This document shows, piece after piece, positions 41,031 through 51,528 of a stretch of DNA of 64,000 bases (its first letter is position 1; every line of letters begins with the position of its first letter). This DNA comes from HGM05190 sp964394205 (lineage in GTDB: Bacteria > Bacteroidota > Bacteroidia > Bacteroidales > Muribaculaceae), in NCBI GenBank assembly GCA_964394205.1, contig CAYMVS010000002.1, positions 9,764-73,763 on the forward strand, read 5' to 3'. The position numbers and the translations under genes were made by a program. The notes beneath the pieces were generated by a model that did not search any database, was not told where the DNA came from, and saw only the letters and a list, made by a program, of their open reading frames with translations.

Positions 41031-43357
41031 TTTTTTTCATGGAAAGTTATCTTGAAGAATTGAACAAGGCTCAGCGCGAGGCGGTTGAGTATCTCGACGG
41101 ACCGGCATTGGTGATCGCCGGGGCCGGGTCGGGAAAGACGCGTGTGCTAACCTACAAGATTGTCCATCTGCTCAAAAGCGGATATGACCCGCGGCGCATC
41201 CTGGCGTTGACGTTCACCAACAAGGCAGCCCGCGAGATGCGTGAGCGCATCGAGAGACTTGTTGGCGAGGATGTCGCCTCGCGCCTGTGGATGGGCACGT
41301 TCCACTCCATCTTTGCCCGCATACTGCGCTACAACGCGGCCGCTATTGGCTACAGCAGCAATTTCACCATCTACGATGCCGCCGACTCCCGCTCGCTCAT
41401 CAAGTCGATTTTGCGCGACGAGGGGTTGGACGAAAAGGTGTATAAACCGGCAACGGTCGCCTCGGCCATCTCAACAGCCAAAAATGCTCTCGTCTCGCCC
41501 GCGGCCTATATGACCGACAAAGACCTTATGGAGGCCGATGCCCGCGCAAAACGGCCCGAGACCGCCCGCGTCTATCAGATTTACTGCAACCGCTGCCGCG
41601 TGGCGGGAGCCATGGATTTTGACGACCTGCTGGTTCAGACCAACATCCTGTTGCGCGACAATCCCGATATCTGTCAGCGCTATCAGGATTACTTTCAGTA
41701 TATTCTGGTCGATGAGTATCAGGATACCAATTTTGCCCAGAACCTCATCATCACCACCCTTGCCCGGAAGAAAGGGAACATCAGCGTTGTGGGCGACGAT
41801 GCCCAAAGCATCTACTCCTTCCGCGGGGCCAACATAGGCAACATCATTAACCTTGACCGTCAATTTCCCGCTCTGAAGACCTTCAAGCTGGAGCAAAACT
41901 ACCGCTCGACCCAGGCTATATTGAATGCCGCCAACGCCCTGATAGAAAAAAACACGGTCCAGATACCCAAAGTGGTTTTCGCCACCTCGCGCGGGGGAAA
42001 ACCGGTTGAGCTGTGCCAAAGTCAGAACGCTTACGAAGAGGGCTTCATCGTGGCCTCGTCGATTGCCCGCCGGCATGCGATGGAGCACGACCCCTACAGC
42101 GAGTTTGCCGTGCTGTACCGCACCAATGCCCAAAGCCGTGTGCTTGAGGAATTTTTGCGTAAACGGAACATAGCTTACCGCATCTATGGGGGCCTCTCGT
42201 TCTATCAGCGCAAAGAGGTCAAGGATGCCGTGGCCTATTTCCGTCTTGCCGTCAACCCCAACGACGACGAGGCGCTCAGGCGTGTCATCAATGTGCCGGC
42301 ACGCGGTATCGGGGAGACGACACTTGGCAAGCTGACACGCTCGGCGATCGACCGCGGCATCAGCCTGTGGCAGGTGATAAACAGCCTCGACTCTGTCAAC
42401 CCGGGCCTGAACCGCGGCACAAAATGCAAAATCGATACATTCAGAGTCATGATCGACAGCTTTGTGACACTCAACAGCGAGGGGGTCGATGCCTCCACTA
42501 TCGCCAAGCGTATTATCGACGACACCAGGCTGCTGTCGTCGCTGCAAACCGAGTCAACCCCCGAGAGCATCTCCAAGCAGGAAAACCTTGAGGAGCTGCT
42601 TAACGGCGTGTCCGACTTTGTCAACGAGCGCCGGGACGAAACCAACCCTATCGACCATAGTCTGAGCTCGTTTTTAGGGCAAATATCGCTCGCCACCGAT
42701 CAAGACAGCGACGACGATGCCGACAACGACAACCGTGTCACCCTCATGACCGTTCATGCCGCCAAAGGGCTTGAGTTTGCCAATGTATATATCGTTGGCG
42801 TTGAGGAAGATCTTTTCCCCTCGGCGCTATCGGCCGGCTCGCTTGCCGAGATTGAGGAGGAGCGCCGCCTGCTTTATGTGGCCATTACCCGCGCCAAGCG
42901 CTACTGCATGATGTCATACGCGTGTGAACGCATGCGCAACGGTCAGACCGCCGCCTGCCACCCCTCGCGATTCATCAACGACATCGGCCCGGCAAACCTC
43001 AAACTGGTGGGGGGTACTCCCCTGCCATCCATCCTCTCACCGTCGATGCCGGGAAGGGTAACGCCACCCATCCGGCAGACACCCAGGGCATCGGTTTCCA
43101 TCGGTCAGGCATCCGCCCGCCCGAGCCGTGTGCCCTCGGCGGCAGCCTCATTCGGCAAATCCAACCTTGACCCGCGCTTCAAGCTCCACTCTGTCACCGA
43201 GCTTGAAACAGGAATGACAATCGACCACTCAAGCTATGGCCGGGGCACAATAATCGATATTGACACGTCGCTGGGCGACGCACGCATACGCGTCAACTTC
43301 CCGAGCTTTGGCGTGAAGATGCTGTTGCTTAAATTTGCAAAATTTGAAATACTGTAA
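41027..43357 (+). CDS. UvrD/PcrA-type superfamily 1 DNA helicase
   Basis: 3'-5' DNA helicase of 776 aa for repair and replication-conflict resolution. Motifs are in order: Q-motif LNKAQREAVEYLDGP, Walker A AGAGSGKTRVL (about 33-43), Walker B DEYQDTNFAQN, motif III GDDAQSIYSFRGA, motif IV NYRST, motif V VTLMTVHAAKGLEF and motif VI VAITRAK. A disordered Pro/Ser-rich linker (about 670-710) precedes a C-terminal Tudor-like segment (SYGRGTIIDIDTSLGDARIRVNF), as in PcrA. Start at 41027 overlaps cdaA by 4 nt; the ATG at 41039 is an alternative. Confidence 0.96.
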   Translation: MIFFMESYLEELNKAQREAVEYLDGPALVIAGAGSGKTRVLTYKIVHLLKSGYDPRRILALTFTNKAAREMRERIERLVGEDVASRLWMGTFHSIFARILRYNAAAIGYSSNFTIYDAADSRSLIKSILRDEGLDEKVYKPATVASAISTAKNALVSPAAYMTDKDLMEADARAKRPETARVYQIYCNRCRVAGAMDFDDLLVQTNILLRDNPDICQRYQDYFQYILVDEYQDTNFAQNLIITTLARKKGNISVVGDDAQSIYSFRGANIGNIINLDRQFPALKTFKLEQNYRSTQAILNAANALIEKNTVQIPKVVFATSRGGKPVELCQSQNAYEEGFIVASSIARRHAMEHDPYSEFAVLYRTNAQSRVLEEFLRKRNIAYRIYGGLSFYQRKEVKDAVAYFRLAVNPNDDEALRRVINVPARGIGETTLGKLTRSAIDRGISLWQVINSLDSVNPGLNRGTKCKIDTFRVMIDSFVTLNSEGVDASTIAKRIIDDTRLLSSLQTESTPESISKQENLEELLNGVSDFVNERRDETNPIDHSLSSFLGQISLATDQDSDDDADNDNRVTLMTVHAAKGLEFANVYIVGVEEDLFPSALSAGSLAEIEEERRLLYVAITRAKRYCMMSYACERMRNGQTAACHPSRFINDIGPANLKLVGGTPLPSILSPSMPGRVTPPIRQTPRASVSIGQASARPSRVPSAAASFGKSNLDPRFKLHSVTELETGMTIDHSSYGRGTIIDIDTSLGDARIRVNFPSFGVKMLLLKFAKFEIL

Positions 43358-43362
43358 CCGAG

Positions 43363-44493
43363 ATGACGACCGACAACCTGCCAACTCCCTATTACATGGT
43401 GCATGAAGACCGTCTGCGCCACAATCTTGAACTCATTGCCGATGTTGAACGACGGGCAGGGGTCAACATCATCATGGCATTCAAGGCCAACGCCCTATGG
43501 CGCACGTTTCCCATCATTGCCGAGTATAACCGCGATTTCACCGCCAGCTCGCTCAATGAGCTGCAATTAGGATGTGAGACACTCGGCGGGGAGGCCCACA
43601 GCTACTGCCCGGCCTACACCGAGCAGACCATCGATCTCTTTGCCCGCCACTCGAGCCACATTACTTTCAACTCGCTGTCACAATATGAACGGTTTGGCGC
43701 CCGCGCCCGCGCTTTGGGAGCATCGCCGGGGCTGCGGGTCAACCCCGAGTGCTCGGTCATTGAGACAGATATCTACAACCCCATGCTCCCCGGCTCGCGC
43801 TTTGGCGTGACTGCCGGCCAGATTGGCGAGCGTCTGCCCGACGGCATCGAGGGGCTGCATTTTCACGCGCTTTGTGAGAGTAACGCCGAGGATCTGGAGC
43901 AGGTTCTCAAAAGTTTTGAGAGACAGTTCGGCCGGTATCTCGGCAACATCAAGTGGATCAACATGGGTGGCGGCCACCTGATGACACGCCGGGGCTACAA
44001 CGTGGAGCTGCTCGTGTCGTTGCTGAGCGATTTTCGCCGTCGTCACCCCCATCTGCAAGTAATCCTCGAGCCGGGAAGTGCTTTCACCTGGCAAACCGGC
44101 GACCTGCACGTCTCGGTGGTCGATGTGGTCGAAAACCACGGCATCAAGACCGCCATAATCGATGCCTCGTTTGCCTGCCACATGCCCGACACTCTCGAGA
44201 TGCCCTACAAGCCGGCAATCACCGGGAGCGTCGTTCCCGGGCCCGGCACCCACGCCTATCGTCTTGGCGGCAACTCGTGCCTGAGCGGCGACTTTGTGGG
44301 CGACTGGCATTTTGACCACAAGCTCTCTATCGGCGAGACCCTCATCCTTGAAGACATGAATCATTATACAACAGTCAAGACAACGATGTTCAACGGTCTT
44401 GCCCACCCCGACATTCTGTTGCGCCACTCCGACGGCCGGGTTGAGACTCTGCGTCAATTCTCATATCAGGATTATAAAAACCGCATGAGCTGA
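43363..44493 (+). CDS. nspC: Carboxynorspermidine/carboxyspermidine decarboxylase
   Basis: PLP enzyme (376 aa) of the alanine-racemase fold that decarboxylates carboxy(nor)spermidine, the last step of the alternative spermidine route used by many Bacteroidales. The PLP lysine is K41 in IIMAFKANALW. The substrate/PLP motifs GLHFHALCES, NMGGGHLM, EPGSAF, DASFACHMPD and the C-terminal HYTTVKTTMFNG are typical. It pairs functionally with speA; the partner carboxyspermidine dehydrogenase is not in the window. It lies 5 nt behind the helicase gene, probably in one transcript from folP. Confidence 0.93.
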   Translation: MTTDNLPTPYYMVHEDRLRHNLELIADVERRAGVNIIMAFKANALWRTFPIIAEYNRDFTASSLNELQLGCETLGGEAHSYCPAYTEQTIDLFARHSSHITFNSLSQYERFGARARALGASPGLRVNPECSVIETDIYNPMLPGSRFGVTAGQIGERLPDGIEGLHFHALCESNAEDLEQVLKSFERQFGRYLGNIKWINMGGGHLMTRRGYNVELLVSLLSDFRRRHPHLQVILEPGSAFTWQTGDLHVSVVDVVENHGIKTAIIDASFACHMPDTLEMPYKPAITGSVVPGPGTHAYRLGGNSCLSGDFVGDWHFDHKLSIGETLILEDMNHYTTVKTTMFNGLAHPDILLRHSDGRVETLRQFSYQDYKNRMS

Positions 44494-44517
44494 AAGCTCA
44501 ACGAAACTACAAACGCC

Positions 44518-45516
44518 ATGCCTCGATTTTCAGTTATCATACCGGTCTACAACCGCCCCGACGAGATTGAAGACCTGCTAAGGTCTCTCTCTCAACAAAC
44601 CTGTCGCGACTTTGAAGTCGTCATTGCTGAAGATGGCTCGACTGTGCCATGCCGCGACGTTGTTGAACGATTTGCCGACAAGGTCGATGTCAGATATCAC
44701 TACAAAGAAAACGAGGGGCGCTCGATAGCCCGAAATTACGCTCTCGAGCGGGCTTCGGGCGACTATTTCATCTTCTTTGACAGCGATTGTGTCATCCCGC
44801 CCGACTATTTCTCGACTCTCTCAAAGGCATTGGATGCCAATCAGTTGGACTGTTTCGGGGGACCCGACGCGGCCCACGAGTCGTTCACACCTACCCAGAA
44901 GGCCATCAACTATGCCATGACCTCGCTGCTTACAACCGGCGGCATCCGTGGCGGCAAGATATCTATGGAGCGGTTTGTTCCACGCACGTTCAACATGGGC
45001 TATTCACGCCGGGTGTGGGAGACGGTCGGAGGATTCCGCGAGATGTTCTCTGAGGATATCGACATGTCGACACGCGTCCGTCAGGCAGGTTTCACCATCG
45101 GGCTCATACGCGAGGCCTTTGTCTATCACCGGCGTCGTGTCGACTTCAGGAAATTTTTCCGTCAGGTTCACGTCTTCGGAATGTCGCGTATCACCCTCAA
45201 GCTTCTTTATCCAGACTCGCTCAAACCGGTCCACACCCTTCCGGCAATCGCTGTCATCATCGGCCTGCTGCTTGTTTTGGCCGGTATTTTTCTGTCGCCG
45301 TGGTGGCTTTTGCCAATCGGCATCTACCTGATAGCCCTGTTTGTTGACGCTCTGCGGTCAACACGCTCCCTGCGTGTCGCCTTGCTTGCCGTGCCGGCCT
45401 CGGTGATACAGATAGCAGGCTATGGATTGGGGTTCATACGCGCGTTCACCACCTCTATTCTGCTTGGGCGCGGCCGCAACATCAACCGCGAGATCGACAT
45501 GCGTCGCGGCAAGTGA
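44518..45516 (+). CDS. Family 2 glycosyltransferase with C-terminal membrane helices
   Basis: 332-aa inverting GT-A glycosyltransferase. The nucleotide-binding start is SVIIPVYNRPDEI; DGS and DSDC (FIFFDSDCVIP, about residue 85) are the metal/sugar-nucleotide sites; GGFREMFSEDIDMSTRV holds the catalytic ED. Two or three hydrophobic helices (about 240-310) anchor it to the membrane. The acceptor and sugar are unknown. It lies 24 nt after nspC, at the 3' end of the folP-led run, and is not in a polysaccharide cluster. It converges with the AGCS gene with a 4-bp gap and no terminator. Confidence 0.9.
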   Translation: MPRFSVIIPVYNRPDEIEDLLRSLSQQTCRDFEVVIAEDGSTVPCRDVVERFADKVDVRYHYKENEGRSIARNYALERASGDYFIFFDSDCVIPPDYFSTLSKALDANQLDCFGGPDAAHESFTPTQKAINYAMTSLLTTGGIRGGKISMERFVPRTFNMGYSRRVWETVGGFREMFSEDIDMSTRVRQAGFTIGLIREAFVYHRRRVDFRKFFRQVHVFGMSRITLKLLYPDSLKPVHTLPAIAVIIGLLLVLAGIFLSPWWLLPIGIYLIALFVDALRSTRSLRVALLAVPASVIQIAGYGLGFIRAFTTSILLGRGRNINREIDMRRGK

Positions 45517-45520
45517 CCTG

Positions 45521-46918
45521 TCACCAGCAGGGGGTGTTCAGCCCGCTTAGGGTCGAGCGATGATAGGTGGGGTCATATCCGCGTAAACGCTGCGACCGAT
45601 AGTCGCGCAACAGGACGATCGCATATTTACCTAAAACGGCGATAGCCAACAGGTTGCATGCGGTCATCAGCCCCATTGTCATGTCGGCAAACGCCCACAC
45701 AAAGTCGAGAGTGGCGACCGAGCCGGCCATCACCATAGCTGCCACCGTCAGTCGATAGACCACAATGACCCAGCGCCGCGGGGTGATAAAACGGATGTTT
45801 GTCTCGCCATAATAATAGTTGGCCACAATGCTTGTAAACGCAAAGAAGAAGATGGCCACGGCAACAAAGATTGACCCCAGACCGGGCATAAGCCCGGTGT
45901 CGAGAGCGTTTTGAGTGAGACAAATCCCATTTATGTCTCCACCATAGTTACCGCTTATCAGGATAATCATCGCGGTGCAGGTGCAGATGAGCAGAGTGTC
46001 GGTGAAGACACCCAGAGTCTGAATCAACCCTTGCTTTACCGGATGGCTCACCGAGGCGGTGGCCGCTACATTAGGGGCCGATCCCTCGCCGGCCTCATTG
46101 CTGAAAAGACCGCGTTTTATACCCATCATAATGGCGGCTCCCGCCACGCCCCCCATCCCGGCGCTCCAGTCAAAGGCCTCTCTGAAAATCAAAGCAAACA
46201 CTCCTGGCAACTTAGTGATATTTATTAAAGAGACCACCACCGCCAGCAATATGTAGAGCAGAGCCATGAGGGGAACAACAATCTCGCTGAAGCGCGAGAT
46301 GCGCTGTATGCCACCCCAAATGATGACCAACGTCAACACTGTCAGTATGATTCCAACCAGGCATGGATCCACGCCAAAACCGGCAAGCGACTGGGCTATA
46401 GTGTTTGACTGCACCGAGTTATAGGCCCAACCAAAGGTGACTGAGATGAGCACGGCAAAAACCACAGCCCACCACCGGCAGCCAATGCCACGCTCGATGT
46501 AATATGCCGGGCCACCCGAATAGGAGGTCTCCCCTTTCACCTTGAACAGCTGGGCGAGGGTCGACTCGACAAAGGCATTGACGCTGCCAAGCAATGCTAT
46601 CACCCACATCCAGAAGACCGAGCCGGGACCGCCCAGGGCTATAGCAGTTGCCACTCCGGCCATATTGCCGGTGCCGACGCGACTCGCTATCGACACGGCA
46701 AAGGCCTGAAAGGATGACACCTTGTGGCGGCTGTCAATATTCCTGTCACGTGGGTCGTCATGCTTGCCGCCGCTGTTGACAAGCAGCCTCACCATCTCTC
46801 CTATCATCCTGAACTGAACGCCGCGGGTGGCTATGGTAAACACGAGAGCCCATAAAAGCAGCATCGGGATGAGCAGATAGCTCCACATCAGGTCGTTGAG
46901 GGTGTTTAGTATCTCCAT
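45521..46918 (-). CDS. Alanine/glycine:cation symporter (AGCS family)
   Basis: Inner-membrane Na+/H+-coupled amino-acid symporter of 465 aa with about 10-11 helices. Family signatures include SSFQAFAVSIASRVGTGNMAGVA (about 66-88; cited from SFQAF to GNMAGV) and KRGLFSNEAGEGSAPN near the middle. The ATG at 46918 (MEILNTLNDLMWSY) is chosen; a longer frame runs into the tamB coding region. It lies 5 nt after tamB and is the last gene of a probable hisS-tamB-AGCS transcript. Confidence 0.92.
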   Translation of the reverse strand: MEILNTLNDLMWSYLLIPMLLLWALVFTIATRGVQFRMIGEMVRLLVNSGGKHDDPRDRNIDSRHKVSSFQAFAVSIASRVGTGNMAGVATAIALGGPGSVFWMWVIALLGSVNAFVESTLAQLFKVKGETSYSGGPAYYIERGIGCRWWAVVFAVLISVTFGWAYNSVQSNTIAQSLAGFGVDPCLVGIILTVLTLVIIWGGIQRISRFSEIVVPLMALLYILLAVVVSLINITKLPGVFALIFREAFDWSAGMGGVAGAAIMMGIKRGLFSNEAGEGSAPNVAATASVSHPVKQGLIQTLGVFTDTLLICTCTAMIILISGNYGGDINGICLTQNALDTGLMPGLGSIFVAVAIFFFAFTSIVANYYYGETNIRFITPRRWVIVVYRLTVAAMVMAGSVATLDFVWAFADMTMGLMTACNLLAIAVLGKYAIVLLRDYRSQRLRGYDPTYHRSTLSGLNTPCW

Positions 46919-46923
46919 CTGTA

Positions 46924-49900
46924 TCAGGGTGTTGGAATAGAGTCGGTTGTAACTGAATCGGTTGGCTCGGTTTTCTTCCGCGTCAGCCAACGGCGAACGG
47001 GACGCATAAATGAAAAAATATTGTCAAAATCGCGCTTGAAAACCACACCTATGCCTTGGGTGGTCAACGCACTTTTCACATAGAAGTTCTGGTCGTTATA
47101 GCGGTTGTAGGCCTTGAGGCGAACGGTTCCCGACCGGTTGAGAAGGTATTCGGCATCAAAGTCGCCGATAAATGAATTGTTGTTCAGCGACTTGTCGCGG
47201 TAGCCGAAATTTCCGTTCAGCAACAGCCGGTTGTTTAGCAGGTTTGACGACAGTGCCACATCAAACTCCACGTCGGAGAAGTCACCGCGGTCGCTGCGGA
47301 AGTTTGGCGCTATGCTCCAGTTATCACTCAGGTTACCCAAAATTGAGCTAAGCTGTGACGAGATGGTCGATGATGCCACCGACACAAGCTCGTTACCCTT
47401 GGTGGTCGACGCCATGTAGTCGGGTGTGTAAAAGCGGTTTAGCGCCAACAGATAGATAATCTGAGTGTTCATCATCTCGTCGGTGCTGACAATACTTTTC
47501 ACCTTGCGATAGGTGTCTTGGGTCAAGGTTGGGAAGGAAAGATCAAATGAAATCTCAGGCTGACGCATGTCGCCGCGGGCTATGAGCAATGCATGGACCG
47601 GCACGTTAGTTCGGTTCAGCTCCTTGTCTTGGGCAAAAGACTCGTCAAGGTCGGTCAGGTTGGCATTGAGGGCATAGGCGGCGGTGATGTTCAGCTGAGC
47701 AGCGTAGGGGTCGCCGTTGAACGTGATCGAGCTGCCCGGCTCAATTGTAAAATCCTTGATAATAATATCTTGCAAGGTAAAGTTATAACTGCCGTGATTG
47801 AGCGTATAGGTGCCGCGCATCTTGAGATCCTCGTTTGACGAGTCATACTCCATCGTCATCGTGCCTTGACCGGTGGCTTTGATCTCATCACCTCCGATAG
47901 GGTCCATGATGAGGTTTACCTTAGCCTGTGGGGTGACGTTCACGTTGATTTTCATAAGGTAGGTCGAGGGAATGTCAATCTCCTTCTTGCGCGCATTGAC
48001 CTGCTCCTCATGCTGCTTCAGGATAGCAAGCCGCGGGTCGGCCATGGCTATAGAGTCTTTGATGTGCTTGTCACGGTCGCGGAAGGCGATAAACGTATAG
48101 TCGTTGGCCACCTCGGCGTCAGACAGCACAAAGGTGAACGTCGAGTTGGGCGCCGTGGTCATGTTGACTCCTATATTCACCAATCCCGGCCGACCCGTTA
48201 CCGAGGCGTTACCGTTGCCAAACACCCGTCCGTACCATCGCTGCTGGTCGGTTGGGGGCACGTCATAAACCAGCATATTGTCGACATTCCTGACGTTGAA
48301 CTCAAACACCGGCTTCTTGAAACACTCATGTTTGAGCCATCCGCTCAGCAGGCCGGTGTTGCCGTAAGGGTCAGACAACACAATATCCTCAAACTCAATG
48401 CGTCCCGGACGGATGTGCACCGAGTCGCTCGCCGTGTAATACACGTTTGTAAAGTCGAGTTTCATCTTTATGGAGTCGGCAAAGAGGTCGCCGGTCATGT
48501 CGATGAGCTTGAATGTGCCATAAAGGTGAGCGTTTCCCGACGCCTCCCCCTGTATATCACTGCAGAAAGCGGCCATAAAGGGCTGCAGAAATCCAATCTG
48601 GGCGTGATCGGCATCAAAGTGGAAGTCCAGCTCTTCAGTAGCCGGACGTATCAGGCCCTTGATGTGGGAATGTCGCGAGTCGGCTTGGGCGATATCGGCA
48701 TCAATATGTATCGACTTGTCGGAGGGTACCCACCGGCTGCGTATCGTGCCGTCACCCATAACACAATGGTTATAACTCAACCCGTTGACCTGGAGCAAAG
48801 GTGTGTAGACGCGTGGATCGCCGGCCAACAGTCCCGAGGCATAGAAATCGCCGGTGGCATGACCGCCAAACATGATATTGTCGGAAATGTTGAGCGTCGA
48901 GAAGATATAATCGAGGTCGATGTCGCGCAGGGCCAGCCACAACACCGAGGTCGTGTCGTTGGCAACGATGCCGTTGAGCGTGATTGACTGCTTGTCGTGG
49001 TAGGCCATGAAATGATCGACCGATATGCGACCCGGCTGAATATCAATAGCCGATGGAGCCACCTCCCAAACCGTGTCGTTAAACACTGCCGTCCCTGGAT
49101 TGACATTTACACGCGTCAGCAGTGTTGACTCCTTGTCCCCCTCGCCCGGCTTCCGCTCAAAAGAGGTGGTGAAATTCAAATCGCCGATAAAGTTGTCCTT
49201 GCTGTCGACAATCCAGTCAATCTGGGTGTTGACACGGTTTTCAACGGCGTTTCCATCTATGTTCAGCGTCAGCTCGCCGCGTTTTGTCGGAACGTTTGTG
49301 GTCACCACAAAGCTCGATGTATTGTCAAGACCGTCGAGATTGACACTGAGTGAGGTGCCGGTGATGAGCTTGTCACTCTGCTCCACGTAGGGCACATCGA
49401 CATCAAGCGACATTGTGTGGAGCGGGTAACTCAACATTCCCTTGATGGTCACCGGGCTCATGAGCGAGAACGGCAGCTTGAACATGCGCTCGAGGTTGCT
49501 GTTGTTTTTGATTGTGAAGTCAAAATTGAAATCGTTCTCAAGATTTGCCTCATGGCGTGCCGCCAGTTGGTCGCGCTCGCCAACGAGTGCCGGGATGAAA
49601 TGCCCCAAGATATCGCGCGCGGTGGCGGCCACCGTTGTCAGGTTAAACGACCCCGACACCTTACCCTCGAGAATGTCACTGTTGACGGTGATACGTTTGG
49701 CCCGCTGACTGCACTCCGACTCTATGTCAATCTGCTTTAGGTCAACGCCTTTGCCCAAATTGCTGATATACTTGACATCATTGAGCCTGAGCCAACCGTC
49801 GATATTGTTTACCGTCGTGCCCTGAAGCGAGGCGTCACATTTGAACGAGAGTGTATGTGAGGTCAGCGACTTTGACAGATTGAGGGCGGCAAAATCTATA

Positions 49901-51513
49901 TTGGCCGCGTTGAGATAAAACTGGGTGGAGGGCACACCCGAGGTTATAAGATGCCCGTCGAGGGTCAGGCGGGCGTGTGGATCGTTCAGGTCAAGCGAAA
50001 GGGTGACTTTTTCGTTGGTCGATTTTACGTCAAGGTCAATGTCCGAATAGTTGTAACCTTTAAACCCGAGCGAGGCGATCGATGCTTTGACCGAGCCCGA
50101 CGGGTAGGGTCTGTCTCCTTTGAGGTCAACTGTGGCATCCATAGTCACCGACCCCAACCCGGCCGACTGATTGGCGACAAGAGGAGCAAGGTTGAGATTA
50201 TCGATCGAGACTTTTCCGGCAGCCCCCCACTGACGGTGGCCGACCGGCAAAGTCGCCGTGCCGTCAAAATCAATCGTGCCGATAGCCGATGTCATGACAA
50301 TCCCGGCGTCGAGCGACCCGTTGTCATAACGCCCGTCGCCCCTGAGGGTCATGCTGCCCATGGCATTGACCATTTTTGTCACGTTGGGAGCGAGTTTGAC
50401 AAAATTGCCCGCGATTGCCGCAGCCTGTGGAGCGTTGGCCGCCAGGCGAAGATTGGTCACACTGATTGCCAATGGCCTACCCTGCTTTTTGTCAATGCCT
50501 TGCAAAACAGCCTCGTCGGCCTCAACTGACAATTGCCGGGCGGCCATTGATGCCTTGAGATTCCTGATGTCGACTGCTGTGGAGAGAGAACCCGAGGCCT
50601 CGAGTGAAAGAGACAGCTCGTTTTCCAGACCCGCCAACGCCGGCAAAAATGGCGCAAACTCGGAAGGAGTTATTACAGTGCCCTCCTTGATGACAACACT
50701 GTGGCCGGTCTCCCGCAGAGCCCGTGCTATATCTTTGTATCCATCAAAAGAGACAGCCATGTCGCCCAACAACAAGGTGGAGACTGGTGTTCTGACCGAA
50801 AATCCTTTGACCGTTATTTCCCGATTGGTGATGTGGGCGTCGAGCTGAATGTCGCTCAGCCGCAGGCCTGAGCGCTCGGTGCCCGAGAGCTGCCTGAGCA
50901 TGACGGTGAAGTCGTCGTTCTTTATTCTCGGCAACAGGAGGTTCAGGTTCAGATCATTGACCGCCACATGATTGACATCAAAACGGCCCTCGGCAGCCGC
51001 CGGTGCCGACAGCACATCGTAGGTCACGCTCGAGTTGCGTATGAGCAGATGGCCGACCCTGAAATCAAACTGAGTCGGCGGCCGCTTGTCATCTTTTGGC
51101 TGAAGAGCCTTGATGATATGGTCAATGTTGAGCGGCTCGCCCGGTCGCTGACGGTATATACGCGCGTCAAGACCTTGAATCTCGGCGTAATTGATAATGA
51201 TACGACCGGTTTCAAGCAGCGACCTCAGCTCAATGCCGGCATCTATCTTCCTCACTCCCAACGCGGTTTTGTTCATTCGGTCTTTCACAGCGATGTCGTT
51301 GAGCACAAGTCGTGAGGGCAAATAATAAAGCTCGACACTGCCGATGCTGACCTCGGTGTCAAGCAGCTCGGTCAGTTCCTTTTCAGCACGCTCTTTAAGT
51401 TGCCTTTGGACGCCACTGAGCGACAGAAGGATATACAGCGTGGCAGGCAACAGTATGGCTAAAACCAACAGTGTCACCACCACAGACCTGAATATCTTAT
51501 AAAGCAACTTCAT
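46924..51513 (-). CDS. tamB: TamB/DUF490-type translocation and assembly module protein
   Basis: 1529-aa AsmA/TamB-like inner-membrane-anchored protein that spans the periplasm and carries lipid or assists outer-membrane protein assembly. It has one N-terminal membrane helix (MKLLYKIFRSVVVTLLVLAI) and a very long run of amphipathic beta repeats forming a hydrophobic groove. The C-terminal DUF490 region holds GTYTLNHGSYNFTLQDIIIKDF, ILSFDLSFPTLTQ-like strands and LSSNLLNNRLLLNGNFGYRD. No tamA/BamA-like partner is adjacent. It lies 15 nt after hisS. Confidence 0.93.
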   Translation of the reverse strand: MKLLYKIFRSVVVTLLVLAILLPATLYILLSLSGVQRQLKERAEKELTELLDTEVSIGSVELYYLPSRLVLNDIAVKDRMNKTALGVRKIDAGIELRSLLETGRIIINYAEIQGLDARIYRQRPGEPLNIDHIIKALQPKDDKRPPTQFDFRVGHLLIRNSSVTYDVLSAPAAAEGRFDVNHVAVNDLNLNLLLPRIKNDDFTVMLRQLSGTERSGLRLSDIQLDAHITNREITVKGFSVRTPVSTLLLGDMAVSFDGYKDIARALRETGHSVVIKEGTVITPSEFAPFLPALAGLENELSLSLEASGSLSTAVDIRNLKASMAARQLSVEADEAVLQGIDKKQGRPLAISVTNLRLAANAPQAAAIAGNFVKLAPNVTKMVNAMGSMTLRGDGRYDNGSLDAGIVMTSAIGTIDFDGTATLPVGHRQWGAAGKVSIDNLNLAPLVANQSAGLGSVTMDATVDLKGDRPYPSGSVKASIASLGFKGYNYSDIDLDVKSTNEKVTLSLDLNDPHARLTLDGHLITSGVPSTQFYLNAANIDFAALNLSKSLTSHTLSFKCDASLQGTTVNNIDGWLRLNDVKYISNLGKGVDLKQIDIESECSQRAKRITVNSDILEGKVSGSFNLTTVAATARDILGHFIPALVGERDQLAARHEANLENDFNFDFTIKNNSNLERMFKLPFSLMSPVTIKGMLSYPLHTMSLDVDVPYVEQSDKLITGTSLSVNLDGLDNTSSFVVTTNVPTKRGELTLNIDGNAVENRVNTQIDWIVDSKDNFIGDLNFTTSFERKPGEGDKESTLLTRVNVNPGTAVFNDTVWEVAPSAIDIQPGRISVDHFMAYHDKQSITLNGIVANDTTSVLWLALRDIDLDYIFSTLNISDNIMFGGHATGDFYASGLLAGDPRVYTPLLQVNGLSYNHCVMGDGTIRSRWVPSDKSIHIDADIAQADSRHSHIKGLIRPATEELDFHFDADHAQIGFLQPFMAAFCSDIQGEASGNAHLYGTFKLIDMTGDLFADSIKMKLDFTNVYYTASDSVHIRPGRIEFEDIVLSDPYGNTGLLSGWLKHECFKKPVFEFNVRNVDNMLVYDVPPTDQQRWYGRVFGNGNASVTGRPGLVNIGVNMTTAPNSTFTFVLSDAEVANDYTFIAFRDRDKHIKDSIAMADPRLAILKQHEEQVNARKKEIDIPSTYLMKINVNVTPQAKVNLIMDPIGGDEIKATGQGTMTMEYDSSNEDLKMRGTYTLNHGSYNFTLQDIIIKDFTIEPGSSITFNGDPYAAQLNITAAYALNANLTDLDESFAQDKELNRTNVPVHALLIARGDMRQPEISFDLSFPTLTQDTYRKVKSIVSTDEMMNTQIIYLLALNRFYTPDYMASTTKGNELVSVASSTISSQLSSILGNLSDNWSIAPNFRSDRGDFSDVEFDVALSSNLLNNRLLLNGNFGYRDKSLNNNSFIGDFDAEYLLNRSGTVRLKAYNRYNDQNFYVKSALTTQGIGVVFKRDFDNIFSFMRPVRRWLTRKKTEPTDSVTTDSIPTP

Positions 51514-51528
51514 TAAACGCCCGGGCCG

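Noticed and set aside
41471..42547. Open frame of 358 codons on the minus strand
   Set aside because: Fully antisense to the UvrD-type helicase motifs; no recognisable protein features.
47866..48987. Open frame of 373 codons on the plus strand
   Set aside because: It is antisense to tamB, which has clear domains; no family motif, promoter or start context was seen. Long antisense frames are expected in this composition.
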